Shown piece by piece: positions 32,258 to 46,775 of a DNA stretch of 64,000 nucleotides. The DNA comes from Ecdyonurus torrentis (taxonomy: Eukaryota; Arthropoda; Insecta; Ephemeroptera; Heptageniidae). The notes below the pieces were generated by a model. It saw only the letters and a program-made list of their open reading frames with translations. It had not been told where the DNA came from and searched no databases. Each line of letters starts with the position of its first letter. The stretch's first letter is position 1. Where the stretch lies: positions 33,170,373 through 33,234,372 of the forward strand of contig OX439127.1 in the NCBI GenBank assembly GCA_949318235.1, given 5' to 3'. The translations under genes and the position numbers were made by a program.

Positions 32258-32449
32258 ATTGATTGTTTATGTTTACTCAAAAAGCGGAAAAGGAAGTGGC
32301 CGGAAGAGGAAACCACGTGACGGTAAAAGTGAGAGGTAGCTCAAGGCTAGCTTAATGCTTGCACCAAGGTTTCTCCCACTGTTACCGTCACGTGGTTCCC
32401 TCTTAAGGCACTTCCTTTTCCGTATTTTGAGTAAACATAAGCAATCAAT
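32258..32449. mobile_element. 192-bp MITE-like inverted-repeat element
   Basis: Left arm ATTGATTGTTTATGTTTACT followed by CAAAAAGCGGAAAAGGAAGTG mirrors the right arm with few mismatches, and an inner pair AACCACGTGACGGTAA / TTACCGTCACGTGGTT continues the symmetry. Only ~50 bp in the centre is unpaired. No ORF. A target duplication is not clear, so the superfamily is unassigned. Confidence 0.75.
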
Positions 32450-32635
32450 AATATACTTCTCCCAATAATAGTTCGAGCGGATACAGTGTAATTAACTATG
32501 TAAAGTCAACTGTGATTGGCTAGTAGGTTTATAACACGCTCTCTGATTGGCTTAGCACCGCAGATACAGCTTTGTGACCTTGTTTAGGCCAGATTGTACA
32601 GTATTATCAAGGTTTATAATCCTTGCAGTACGTAT

Positions 32636-32674
<39 letters not shown>

Positions 32675-33686
32675 TTCATGATGTAAATTGTATTTCTATA
32701 AAGTGGTATAAGATTCATATAATTTTATACTTTTACAAAATAATAGACACTATTTATTATTGTAATATATAGACGTAAAATGTGATATAGAGAAGAAAGG
32801 CAAATTGTATAAATTTACTAAAACTAATGTAACAAATTGAAATTTAGATTTGTTTTATTTATATATAAAATATATTATTATTATTATTTCTTATTACTAT
32901 TATATTCTATTCTACTCGTACATACTATTTAATTATGTATAATATGCAGTGTGTGTGCATGCATTCATAAATATTATATATATAATATGTAATATATATG
33001 TAATATAAACATAATACTACATTGTACAGGTAAACTGAAAGCAAGTTATGCTTGAATTCCTGAAGCAATATTAAATTAGTTATACTTCATAAAAGCTTGT
33101 AGTTGATAAGTTACACCATATACTATTTCCTATATAAAGCACAAATATTCTTTTCAAATACTCTGTAAATAATACTCTGTCATATAAAATTTAATTTTTT
33201 GGCTCAGAGTGAACCAATATACAAAATAAAATTTTATATAACAGAGTTAAGTATAAAGCAATTTTCTGATTTCTTCAATAAATGTAACTTTATTTTCAAA
33301 GGAAATATTCAATTCAGTACTTATACTACATACCTGAAAGCACATAATGTGCAATTAATAACATTTCTATAATATTACTTGTAGTTTGTATAGTGAAACG
33401 AGAGAAAAAAAATATATGGAAATACTTTTCCTGAAGTGTTGGTATTAAAAATTTCAATAGATATTATTTATCTTTCCTTCATTCCAGTTTTTTTTAACAC
33501 TGCAATCTTTTGATGAATATATATTTTATAAATAAATAAAAAAAATAAACATAGAAATATGTCAATTGGATTACAAATAACAAAAAATGTGATAGAAAAA
33601 TAAGAACGGGCATTTCTTTTCTTTGGAAAAGTTACCTGGACATGAAAACATGAGAAATATTTGAACTCGCAAATACAAAACGTATA

Positions 33687-33848
<162 letters not shown>

Positions 33849-34065
33849 GCTTTATACACCTGTTCAATTGGCATTTCTTATTATTAATTCAACAAACGAA
33901 ATGAAACCTGTAAAGTGTACTTCCAAGCAATGAAAGAAATGTAATTTTAAGATGAAAAAAATCTACTTCACAATTTTCAATAAAATAAGATATGAAAATG
34001 AAGCTATATAACAATTTTCAATAAAAGCAAAGCAATATATAGCGATCTATATGAATGTAATATTG

Positions 34066-34210
<145 letters not shown>

Positions 34211-34222
34211 TATACATACATA

Positions 34223-37200
34223 CAGAGTGTCCCAAAAGTACTGAAAGAAACTAAAATTGAATATCTCCGTGAATTTTTGGGCTATTTGGATGAAACCACC
34301 ACCCACCGATAGGAAAAATGTGCAACATTTTTGCCATGCCTATATAATTAGCAACCCCTATATTTTCACCCCTTTAGGGGGTGAAAACCAAAAATTCGGT
34401 TTTCAATATATCCTTTTCAATGTTATTTCTCAAAAAATAAAGTTTTAAAAAAAATTCTTTCTGGTGGCTTTTGAAAGTCACTTAGCCCCCCCTAGTAAAA
34501 AAATGCAAAAATTAATTTTGAAAAACCACCCCTTTAGGAATTAGGGGGTAAAAACGATTTTTGACTTTCCAAAAATCACGAAAGTGCAAAGTGTACCAAA
34601 AATAAATTTTAAATGCTGTATTCTACGAAAATTTATTGCCTGGACCTTCTTTATTAGGTTTCTAGCGTTTTAGCCCTATCCAACCACCTGGGGGGTGTGG
34701 GGGGTGGGGTTTTCCACCCCATTATGATTACAAAAACTTAAGCAAAAGTTGTCGTGTAAGATATCGTTCTAGACTAATTCAACCCCGCTGACCTCAAATC
34801 CGTTGTCAGATTTTTGATAGGTGCCACCCCTGACGCACTAGGGGTAGTTTTTGAACCCCAAAAGTGGGAAATTATTGGCAAATAAAGTCAATTTAAATTT
34901 CAATAAAAAACATTAATTTCGATTTTCTTTTTGCATATTACAGTATCTGGTTATGTTTTAACATGGACCCTATGCATATCCGGTCTAAATTACCTTAATG
35001 GGGGTGGCTAGGGTGCCATTTTCACCCCCTTTTTGATTTTTTAAAATTCTGTGATTGGTGTCGAGTTAGGTATTGCTCTAGACTAAATCGACCCCGCTGA
35101 ACCCAAATCCGTTGTCAGATTTTTGATAAGTGCCACCCCTGACGCACTAGGGGTAGTTTTTGAACCCCAAAAGAGGGAAATTATTGGAAAATAAAGTCAA
35201 TTTAAATTTCAATAAAAAACATTAATTTCGATTTTCTTTTTGCATATTACAGTATCTGGTTATGTTTTAACATGGACCCTATGCATATCCGGTCTAAATT
35301 ACCTTAATGGGGGTGGCTAGGGTGCCATTTTCACCCCCTTTTTGATTTTTTAAAATTCTTTGATTGGTGTCGAGTTAGGTATTGCTCTAGACTAAATCGA
35401 CCCCGCTGAACCCAAATCCGTTGTCAGATTTTCAATAAGTGCCACCCCTGACGCGCTAGGGGTGGTTTTTTATCCCCAAAAGAGGGAAAATTTAAGAAAA
35501 TTAAGCAAATTAAAATATCAATAAAACACATTATTGTCGATTTTCTTTTTGCATAGTACAGTGCCTGGTATGGTTTTAACACGGACCCTATGCATTTCCG
35601 GTCTTAATTACCTTAATAGGGGTGGCTAGGGCGCAGTTTTCACCCCCATTATGATTATATAAAATTACATGATTCATGTCGAGTGAAGTATTGCTCTAGG
35701 CTAAATCGGCCACGCTGATCTCAAATCCGTTGTCAGAATTTCAATAAGTGCCACCCCTAAGGCGCTAAGGGTGGTTTTTTATCCCTGGAATGGGGCATTT
35801 TTGAATTAATTAGGTAGTAACAAAACACACTTAAAAAAAATATAGGAAATATCCAATGAATGTTTTCTTGTGCCTGGACATCTTTTAACACGTGTTGTAG
35901 GCATTTCCGGTTTAAATCTCTAATTAGGGGTTGTTTAGATTTACGTTCCACCCCTAATACAAATTTTTAAAATATTGCGATTGGTATCAAGTTAGGTATC
36001 GTTCTTGGGTAAATCGACCCCACTGAGTCCAAATCTGTTGTCGAAAATTTGTTTACTGCAACCCTTAAGTCGTTAGGGGTTGATTTTTAAATGATTTAAT
36101 TTTTTTTATTGTTCAACCATCAATTAATTTTTATTTAATTATTTAAAAATCAACCCCTAACGACTTAAGGGTTGCAGTAAACAAATTTTCGACAACAGAT
36201 TTGGACTCAGTGGGGTCGATTTACCCAAGAACGATACCTAACTTGATACCAATCGCAATATTTTAAAAATTTGTATTAGGGGTGGAACGTAAATCTAAAC
36301 AACCCCTAATTAGAGATTTAAACCGGAAATGCCTACAACACGTGTTAAAAGATGTCCAGGCACAAGAAAACATTCATTGGATATTTCCTAAATTTTTTTT
36401 AAGTGTGTTTTGTTACTACCTAATTAATTCAAAAATGCCCCATTCCAGGGATAAAAAACCACCCTTAGCGCCTTAGGGGTGGCACTTATTGAAATTCTGA
36501 CAACGGATTTGGGTTCAGCGGGGTCGATTTATTCTAGAGCAATACCTAACTCGACACCAATCATAGAATTTTAAAAAATCAAAAAGGGGGTGAAAATGGC
36601 ACCCTAGCCACCCCCATTAAGGTAATTTAGACCGGATATGCATAGGGTCCATGTTAAAACATAACCAGATACTGTAATATGCAAAAAGAAAATCGAAATT
36701 AATGTTTTTTATTGAAATTTAAATTGACTTTATTTTCCAATAATTTCCCTCTTTTGGGGTTCAAAAACTACCCCTAGTGCGTCAGGGGTGGCACTTATCA
36801 AAAATCTGACAACGGATTTGGGTTCAGCGGGGTCGATTTAGTCTAGAGCAATACCTAACTCGACACCAATCACAGAATTTTAAAAAATCAAAAAGGGGGT
36901 GAAAATGGCACCCTAGCCACCCCCATTAAGGTAATTTAGACCGGATATGCATAGGGTCCATGTTAAAACATAACCAGATACTGTAATATGCAAAAAGAAA
37001 ATCGAAATTAATGTTTTTTATTGAAATTTAAATTGACTTTATTTGCCAATAATTTCCCACTTTTGGGGTTCAAAAACTACCCCTAGTGCGTCAGGGGTGG
37101 CACCTATCAAAAATCTGACAACGGATTTGAGGTCAGCGGGGTTGAATTAGTCTAGAACGATATCTTACACGACAACTTTTGCTTAAGTTTTTGTAATCAT

Positions 37201-37701
37201 AATGGGGTGGAAAACCCCACCCCCCACACCCCCCAGGTGGTTGGATAGGGCTAAAACGCTAGAAACCTAATAAAGAAGGTCCAGGCAATAAATTTTCGTA
37301 GAATACAGCATTTAAAATTTATTTTTGGTACACTTTGCACTTTCGTGATTTTTGGAAAGTCAAAAATCGTTTTTACCCCCTAATTCCTAAAGGGGTGGTT
37401 TTTCAAAATTAATTTTTGCATTTTTTTACTAGGGGGGGCTAAGTGACTTTCAAAAGCCACCAGAAAGAATTTTTTTTAAAACTTTATTTTTTGAGAAATA
37501 ACATTGAAAAGGATATATTGAAAACCGAATTTTTGGTTTTCACCCCCTAAAGGGGTGAAAATATAGGGGTTGCTAATTATATAGGCATGGCAAAAATGTT
37601 GCACATTTTTCCTATCGGTGGGTGGTGGTTTCATCCAAATAGCCCAAAAATTCACGGAGATATTCAATTTTAGTTTCTTTCAGTACTTTTGGGACACTCT
37701 G
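34223..37701. mobile_element. 3.48-kb non-autonomous fold-back DNA transposon with TA duplications
   Basis: The two halves are near-perfect inverted copies: 34223-36095 and 36130-37701, around a ~34-bp AT-rich loop. Both ends read CAGAGTGTCCCAAAAGTAC inward and are flanked by TA (34221-34222; 37702-37703), which suits a Tc1/mariner-type mechanism. Each arm contains ~309-bp tandem units marked by CCGTTGTCAGA-like blocks, five on the left (near 34800, 35109, 35418, 35727, 36035) and four on the right (near 36190, 36501, 36810, 37118). No transposase frame exists; the 63-64-codon frames appear twice simply because the arms mirror each other. Superfamily assignment is inferred. Confidence 0.9.
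34800..36095 (+). repeat. ~309-bp tandem units in the left arm of the fold-back element
   Basis: Successive copies of the segment with CCCCGCTGA...AAATCCGTTGTCAGATTTT...GTGCCACCCCTGACGC. Spacing is 308-309 bp. The two outermost spacings are nearly identical and the inner units are more diverged. Confidence 0.88.

Positions 37702-37703
<2 letters not shown>

Positions 37704-37793
<90 letters not shown>
37704..37793. repeat. (CATA)n(TA)n microsatellite
   Basis: Short CATA repeats then ~34 TA units. It is the right half of the microsatellite into which the fold-back element inserted. Confidence 0.95.
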
Positions 37794-37798
<5 letters not shown>

Positions 37799-40524
37799 AC
37801 GTTACTTACTCAACATACAGTAAAATATATTTTATTGTAGGTCCTTGTACTACACTCAAATATCATGCCTTCTCATGTAATACTTCTTCATCGAAGTAGG
37901 AAAAATTTACTTCATAACTAAAATGTTCATATTTAAAAAATTAAAATCATGATTGTAGGGATAATATTAGCTATAGTTTTAAACTATTAACCTGATTTTT
38001 TGACCACGCAAAATTATTACTAATTACTACTAAATTATTACTAGTATACATTTATTCATTTTACAAATTTTATAACACAGTAATGTATTAATAATAATAA
38101 TAATTATTAATGTAATAATAATGAATGAAAATATCCAAATCGATGTTTGTTTGGATTGGGTTCGTTAAAATATAGAATCCTCCCTCACCCCCCCCCCCCC
38201 CCGAAAAAAAAGAATTATGAGGTTTGAAAATATTTTCTGATTTAAAAATATGTTTGCTTGCCAATATAAAATTTTGCTATTAAATGATTTCTTTGTTCAT
38301 AATACTTCTGTAACAATGTTTTCACGTGTTCCTTTTTATTTATTTATTTATTTATTTATTTATTTTTTGTATTATATTATTATTTATTTTTTCATAACAA
38401 TTTGCAACAAAAAATGTAGTTAATTTATTTACAGGAGTTTAATTTTGTTACGCAAATTATATTATGAAAAATATAGAATATAGAATATGAAAAGTCCAAA
38501 CAAAGCAAAAATTATTATTAAAATTATTATTAAAACTATTATAATTGGTATTCATTCTTTGAAAATACTAATAATAATTATTATTATTTTTATCATCAAA
38601 TTTAATTCACTGCAAACACTTATAGCATACTAATTATAAAAGTAACTCATTTTTAGTTTTTTTTTTTTTTTTTCTTCATCTCTTTTTATCTTTCTTGCTG
38701 AATAGATGCAATTTACCATTATGCAGTATAACTATATTTAAATTTCTTAGTAAATACGATATGCTAATAATTAATTAATGTCTAAATGTGTTGGGGAACA
38801 GATAAATTTCTCATTATTTCATGAATGCATTTTAAAATAATTAGACATTGTAAGATTATTTGCATCGTATATACTCCACATTTAGAATGAATGAAACGTT
38901 TGAAATCAGAGCAATGGAAGAAAGTCTCCAATGATGATGTATACATAGATAGGTACATAAAAAATATTCAATTGTGTTGGGATCACGGAGAAAAATATAT
39001 TATAAAAAAACTTAATAAACTTATAGGTAGTATTACAGACTTAGTATAATATGGTAGACTATAATATTATTTTGTTATATATGTGCAGTTAAATATTTGA
39101 TACAATAATAATATATTTCTTGGAAATATACGAGTATTATATGCTTTAAATCGAAACACAATCATATCATTTACGTATTATAATATTTAAATCGCAATGT
39201 GAAACGACATGATGCAAGTACAGTCCTTTTGTTATTTCAGTATTTGTTTACATTTATTTTCGCTCTTATAAAAATATATCGTTTTTCACATTATATACGT
39301 TATTTTTTTATTTAAATAATGTTGAAAGAAAAAAATAAGTTGTGATGTTTCCTTGTTATAATAATGAGATGGTATAAAATATAATACTTTGATCATTTTT
39401 TATATACTAAAACGTGTGCAACGTTAAGATGTTTATAAAAAAAATTATACAATTTTTTTTTTACTGAAAACTAAATATTATATTTACATCAAAATAGTAA
39501 AATATTATACACAATAAAATTTATTCTCTCTCTCTCTCTCTCTAGCTTTTTACTTAAAAGATTTTAATATTTTATTCATTTGATTTAACACATTACGATT
39601 TATTGTTTGAGTTCATTCTCTTATTTTATAAATTGTGTCTATTTTAGTAGCTCTAAGTTTTAATTTAGTGTACATTAAAAATTAATATCTGTGACGTAGG
39701 TAATATTATATTACGTTGTCTGGAATTACTTTTGTTCTAACTTTCTCACCACAACTCTTTCCTACTTGGTTTTTAATATGACTTTTTTTTTTCCTAATTT
39801 TAATAAATTTATAACAAAGAGAAAGAAGTTTGTTGTTGTTGTTGTTGGAATTTTTGTCTCTTAGCAAATCATGCTCATAGATATGAGAAAAAGAGGTGAA
39901 AAAGGTTTATTTATAGTATATTTATTTTAAGACATCGCTACAATTTTGTGACAATTGACATGTTACGTGGGCTAAAGTATGACATGACATTTTTTTTTTT
40001 TTTTTTTTTTTTTTATATATTCTTTTGTATCTATACTTTTAAATATTTAATCAGAAAAAATGTATTTTTAAGACAGGTAAAAAGAACACGTCGTCTGCCT
40101 ATTTTGTGTTTCTTTTTTATATTTCTTATTTATTACATATTCAAATTGGTATAAAATGCATATAATACAGACACTTACAGTAGTAGACTAACATTATTTT
40201 TATTGATACTGTTGTTTTATTTACAAATTTTCATTCAACACACTTCAATTTTTTTCTACTATTGAATAAAACACCTTTTATATTATTCATTTATATATAT
40301 GTTTTTTATATTGAATTTCTACGAGTTTTATTAACTTTTATTATTGAAGTTTAAAATAAAATGTTATCATTAAAGGTTGTTATTGTTATTATAGTTAATT
40401 GATTTTCTATTTTGAAGTACAATTTACTTTGTATGGAACAATAAATAGATAGTACCATACAATATAAATTATATTGTGTATAAATTTGGTAATTTTAATT
40501 ACAAATAGACTCACACGTGATAAT

Positions 40525-40530
<6 letters not shown>

Positions 40531-40598
<68 letters not shown>
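40531..40598. repeat. (TA)n microsatellite
   Basis: About 33 TA units. Confidence 0.96.
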
Positions 40599-40602
<4 letters not shown>

Positions 40603-41037
40603 AAAAATCGTGAATTTAGCCATCAAAAATGTTAAGATCTTCTTCTTCTTCTTTTTTTATTATTATTTACAAAATGTAACATTTTCAAAACTTACAAGGA
40701 ATAGTAAAGTATGTAAACTTATTCACTACTATCACAATTTCTAACTTAAAAATCAGTTTTTTTTTGTACTTGTGCCAAAAAGTACATACCTATTTACAAA
40801 GAAAAACTTTAAATAATATTATTTGTTCAAAATTATTAGTAGCACTTTTGTATGCAACATCCACCATACCACGTTCTATTAGAAATTCAAAAAGAATAAA
40901 AAAAAAACGGGGGATAAAAAAATAATGACAACAAGGAAGAGAGTAAAGTTAATTTTCACAACAAAATAACTTCTCCTACTTAAGTTTGTCAAAAATCTCT
41001 GCTAAAATTGGAAAAGTTGAGCTTGAATATTTATTCC

Positions 41038-41250
<213 letters not shown>

Positions 41251-41324
41251 TTTAACAATATAATTTAGCATAAGAAATCTCAAAGGATCATCGCCTGAAG
41301 TTATGAGGAATATTTTTAACTTGC

Positions 41325-41425
<101 letters not shown>

Positions 41426-44400
41426 TGTATATATTATATTATAAGCTTGATATTTAAAGTATATAAAACATAATATAATATGTTTCTAAACATAGTGCAC
41501 ACATTTTAAATACACTGCAAATATAAAGAGCTTGAATATTGTAATTAATTACTTTAAAAATTGGAAAATTAATATACCATATAGTTATAAATTAATTTAA
41601 TGGTTACATTTTCATCTAAAGTAAGTTGTGGACAGCGGTCATCAATCACTTTTATTGATTTGCATAAATTAGCAATTTTTTCATGGAGGAAAATACAGCG
41701 TTTAGAATAATATTAATATGGTATTAAGACTCTTTATATGACTGTATTTACCATTTAAATGACAAAACGCAGCAAACATTTATTGTTAACTAACCCACTA
41801 ATGTAATTGGTACTACAAATAGTTATATGGAGCATTACTTAATTAAATTCTTCAATTAAGTTAGTCTATAGGCAATAAAAAACATTTTCATATCACAATG
41901 GCTGTACATTAAAAGAAGATGAAATTGAATCTGTTTTCCATATATTGCTAATAAACACATGCCTAATAATGCACCCAATAAATATGTTGCACATATAAAC
42001 TACGATACAGCACTCCTGTTCCTGTCATGTGCTTTACAATGATATTTGACAAGTTGCAAAGTTAATCAACGGTTCTGAAAAAAAAAAAAAAAAAAAAAAA
42101 AAACTTTACTGAATTACGTTTCTATAAAGTGGTTCTTAAGAACTGGACCTTAGGGGTTCCAAGAACCGTTTTTTATTCCGGTCTCTGTTTAGAACAGGTT
42201 ATTATTATTATTCTAAGAAGTTAATTTGGCTCTGTTTAATATATTTTCAAAATAAAAGCAGTGATAGTGTATCACGCAAACATACATTCCATTGTGTTTG
42301 TTTTTGCCAAAAAATGACGCTTTTTCAGTTTTATATATATTTCACTCCCGCAATAATAATTTAAAACAAAAACCTTTTATTTCATAAACCTATTACATAT
42401 ATTTGATTAAAAGTAGATGTAGTTAATTATAATAAATTTCAATATTATATCTGCTGTAGATACCGCGTAACAGAGGCTACGAAAGGTGTAGACGCTACCT
42501 TAAAGGTGTAAAAGGTGCGACGCATAATTGGCACTTTTTGTAGGTGTATCCTTGCCAAAAAAATAAAAAAAATTAATAATAATAATGATTGACCTAGGAT
42601 GCTAATATTTAATCATGATACTTTGTGAGCATACACTAAGGAAGTTAAAAAAAAAAAAAATAAAATAAAAAATAGCTTTATCCCTGGGGAGCGTGTAAAT
42701 CGCGTTTTCAATTTAGGGAAGAGCTCCTCATTTGTATGCGCATTATAATAATGGAGTAAATTATTAATATTTGCATTATTGTTTAACTCAGTAAAAACAT
42801 GTAATAATTATAACATGAATATAATATTAAATATATTATACTGCTGTTAATTCTAACAAGGATTAATAAAACCAGGATATTTAAATCTTAGAGTTAGTTC
42901 CTACACTAATAAATTTTTGTTGCGTAATATTCTGACACGAGTTACTTTTTGTAGATTATTTTCAAAGTAAACATTTTTTTAACATACTTCTGCTATATTA
43001 TTATAAAAATATTGGTGGTGATTTTTTTAGCATCTAATTTCTCACCACAATTATAAAAGTTATTGAGAAAAATTCAACTACTAAAATTATATTATACATA
43101 TATGTAACTAATTTGTAATATTATTTTACTAGTATGTTCTGTATTAATTTCAATTTTAACTTAACTAAGCTCGTTCTGTAAAGTAAAGTGAATCTTAATA
43201 ACAGTGATTGGCTGACCAACAAAATAAGACACGTTCATTGGTTGATCTTTTTTTTTTTTTTTTTTTTTTGAGCCGATAAAAGTGAGTCGCATGTTTCGTA
43301 TGGAACTTTTTTATGTGAGTTTCTTTCATTTTTATCAAGTTCAAAGTTCTAAAAGAAGAAATAACAATGATCGATCATATGTATAAACGTAGTAAACAGG
43401 TAACGACGTCATATACAGCTGTTTTTAACAAAAGAACATTTTCGAAGCTGGCTCAATATTTGTGTGTAGTTTATAGAACGAGCTCTTGTGTTATGGTAGT
43501 AAAATAAAATAAACTTTACAAATTAATATTATTAATAATAATATAATGCAATCTCTAATGTATCTAGTCATCTATTAAATGTTAACATTTTTAGTATGAA
43601 AATCACGATGCTAGGAGAAGAAAGCTAGAAGACGAAGTAATAGCATTAGCCATTATACTTACTATATTTTATATACGTATATATGGAAACTTTAAACTGG
43701 GACAAAGTGATTTATTTGAAGGATTTTTGTGTATAAATAAGTTGAAGATAAGGTGTAATACAAAATGACTTTACTGACTATGAAAGTAACAAGTTTGCTT
43801 CTTTTACAATAAAATAGTTATTGCTATGTTGTCGCCATAGTACAATGATGACTGAAGAATAAAAATTATACTTTAAAGGTAGGCAATAAGATATTGCTAT
43901 TATGTTGTAATATTTTATCGTAAGACGATTTAATTAAGCTATTATATCATAAGAATATTATTGATTAATGTTTATATAAATACATAAATAATGATGGAGC
44001 TTATTAATATGTTTGTGGTTTGATGTAAAAACCAATTTGACGTTTTTTTTTTTTTTTTTTTTTTTTTTTCTGTACATTTTGTTATAAAAAATTTTACATC
44101 GCAAACTCTACAAATTAAAAGACAGACTTGAAAGAATAATTATTTTGAGATAATATTATGTGTATTTAAATGTTTTTATTATACTTATATGTACTGTACA
44201 GTACATGCATATTTTATGTAGTATGAGAACTACTGTATTGTGTGTGTGTATATATATTATATGCTAAACATTTCTTCACATATTTGAAATTCAAAGAAAA
44301 CTACAAGGAAATGAAGAAGAAAACAATGTAAACATAGGAAATGAGTACCAAAGTACGCTTCCTCTAATTTTTCTCATTTTTGAATTATGTGTCAATAATT

Positions 44401-45850
44401 TTCTCTGAAATTGAAAAGTCACAGGCAATAATAGGAAACGAAGATATAACAATAAAATAGGAAATTGATTGACAAATGCATGTTTTCTGTCGCTTTTGTC
44501 TTCACTTACTGTATATTATTCGTCGAACATCATTGTCAAACTAAATAAAAAAAATATATATAGGAAATAACAATGCTTTTCTCTCATTTCCCCATAGTTT
44601 TATGTTTTTTTTATGTCAAATACTTCCTATCAAATCTGAAATTATTAGAAAATTGTATAGTAAATAAATAATAATAAGGAAATGAGCTACAAAACAATAA
44701 ATAACGAAAATTACTGTAAATGCACATTTTCTCGTGTGTTCTTAAGGTGCAACATTAGGTACTATATCTAGGTAACTGGTCCTATAGAGTAACTGCTCAA
44801 AAAATTAATTATAAACTTTTAATCTCGTCCTTTCAAAATTATATTTTGTTCTTAAAAAAAGAAACAATAAAAAAAAAAGAGTTAGAGAGAGATAAAGAGA
44901 GAGAGAGAGAAAAAAAAATATTTAATAATAAATAATAATAGAAGAAGAAAGCAACGAAAATAGATTAGACGGTGGCAAATGCATGTTTTCCCTTTTCCTT
45001 TTTCGTTAGTTTTTACCGTAAAGTATTGGCTACTTTATTCTACTTTTCACCTCTAGAGAGAGGAAAAAGGAAGAAGACGAAGACGTACGTAGGTAGATAG
45101 CAAAGCGTTAGTTTTCTCACTCTCACACGGTCCAGCCCACCGATTGTAAGCCAAGTGGGCAATTCATCACGACGTAGGCTGACTGGTAACACCACAAGCC
45201 AAGCCAAATATACTGTCAAAGTCAGAAACACAATTCCTATAGTCTACAAAAGCTTTACTCTTCTACTACGCTTCTATCTTTCCTTACATTACCATTATTT
45301 GAAATCTTTTAGAACTAAATTCTCAAATCATACTTGAAAAAACAAAGCAGCTGAAGGAGCTACAGTTTATAAAGTGTTTAAACTATTTATTACAACTTTA
45401 TTACGGCGATGTGTACAACTATTTTCACTTAATAAATTTTTACTCTATTACCAAAATTTTCATGTCACATTGTCTAGAAAATTTAAAATGGGTTTGCAAA
45501 TAAGACGCTGAAGACTATATTCACTTATAGTAATTTTTTACCTACTTTTTTACTATTTATCTTGTTATTATTTCATCGTGTGTCAAGTGACACATGGAAC
45601 AAAAAAAAAGTGAAGATTCATCTTAAGTTCCGGACAGGAAACTTAGAAAATAAATTATGTCATCTTTTTTTTATATTGAATTTTGCGAAGAAATAACATT
45701 TCATTAATAATATATAAGAATAACGTATACTTGAACAACTGTTTGTAAACGGATAATAAATAGCTTACAAGTGAATAATAATAATAATAATAACATAGAC
45801 AAATATTTATGGAAGCAAAAAGTAGAATAATACATACAAATCACAAATCA

Positions 45851-45854
45851 TTAA
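45851..45854. repeat. TTAA target duplication, left
   Basis: TTAA directly before the left TIR of the MITE; the matching copy is at 46164-46167. Confidence 0.8.
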
Positions 45855-46163
45855 AGGTGTAGAACACCTTGAACAAAAAAATATGTCTAATATTCTAAAA
45901 TACCTAAATATCAACGTTGATTTGGCCAGAGTCATTGATTTCTAATTTATTTTACATTCACAAAATCACAGCTGCAGGTTAATGACGTCACAGCTAACTA
46001 GTCCACGCGCGCGAAAACAGGCAAGCTGTGATGTCACAAACCCACAGCTGCAATTTTGTAAATGGAAAATAAATTAGAAATCAATGACTCCAGCCACATT
46101 AACGTTGATATTTAGGGTTGTTACGATATTAGGCATGTTTTTTGTTCAAGGTGTTCTACGCCT
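45855..46163. mobile_element. 309-bp MITE with TTAA target duplications
   Basis: Long inverted arms: AGGTGTAGAACACCTTGAAC at the left mirrors GTTCAAGGTGTTCTACGCCT at the right. Symmetry continues inward through AACGTTGAT, GTCATTGATTTCTAATTTA and CACAGCTG. The centre contains CACGCGCGCG. TTAA duplications are typical of piggyBac and Kolobok superfamilies; the ends lack the usual piggyBac CCY start, so Kolobok-like or another TTAA group is possible. No ORF. Confidence 0.88.
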
Positions 46164-46738
46164 TTAAATGTTACATTTTGGCAATTTGAATACTTGTTAT
46201 AAAATATTTAAACTTTTATTTTTAAATAATATATATGCGTTTTTATTTTTAATACAGACTTAATGAAACATTTTTACTTTGACCGAATCTGCATTATTTT
46301 TAATTGTCCTGTCAAGTTCTTTTTTATGGTTTAAACTGTTTTTTTTCTCTCTCCTCTTTTTTTATTATTATTATTTAAAATATTTTATATACGACAAGTA
46401 AATGCTCTTTGAAAAGGGAAAATAAAAAAAAAGTCCCTGTAGGCAGATCAACTAAGTCGAGTGTTGCAAAATCTCAAAGCTAAGCTGGAGAATATATATG
46501 AGTGTCCGTTTTAAAGCTTGGCAAGTGCAATTTTAGTATCTCAGATACTCGCTTGAGAATTATGCTGCTTGTTGGAAATTAGTCACAAGAAAGAACGTTT
46601 TTCTAAAAAAAAAAAAAAAAAAAAAAAATTTAAAGTAATATAGAAAAAAATACATCCATAAATTAAAAAAAGTTCTTGCATTAATTTGTCCTTCTTGGCA
46701 GCAGTATAAATTGAGTATAGTAGTAAAATAATAAAAAT

Positions 46739-46775
<37 letters not shown>

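Noticed and set aside
34257..37667. Two pairs of identical 63-64-codon frames (34257-34448 with 37476-37667; 35757-35951 with 36282-36476)
   Set aside because: They are the same non-coding repeat read from the two mirrored arms of the fold-back element. Their identity reflects the palindrome, not protein conservation.
46437..46560. Moderate-GC stretch considered as a tRNA or 5S rRNA gene
   Set aside because: No A/B box pair or cloverleaf could be built and it does not resemble 5S rRNA.
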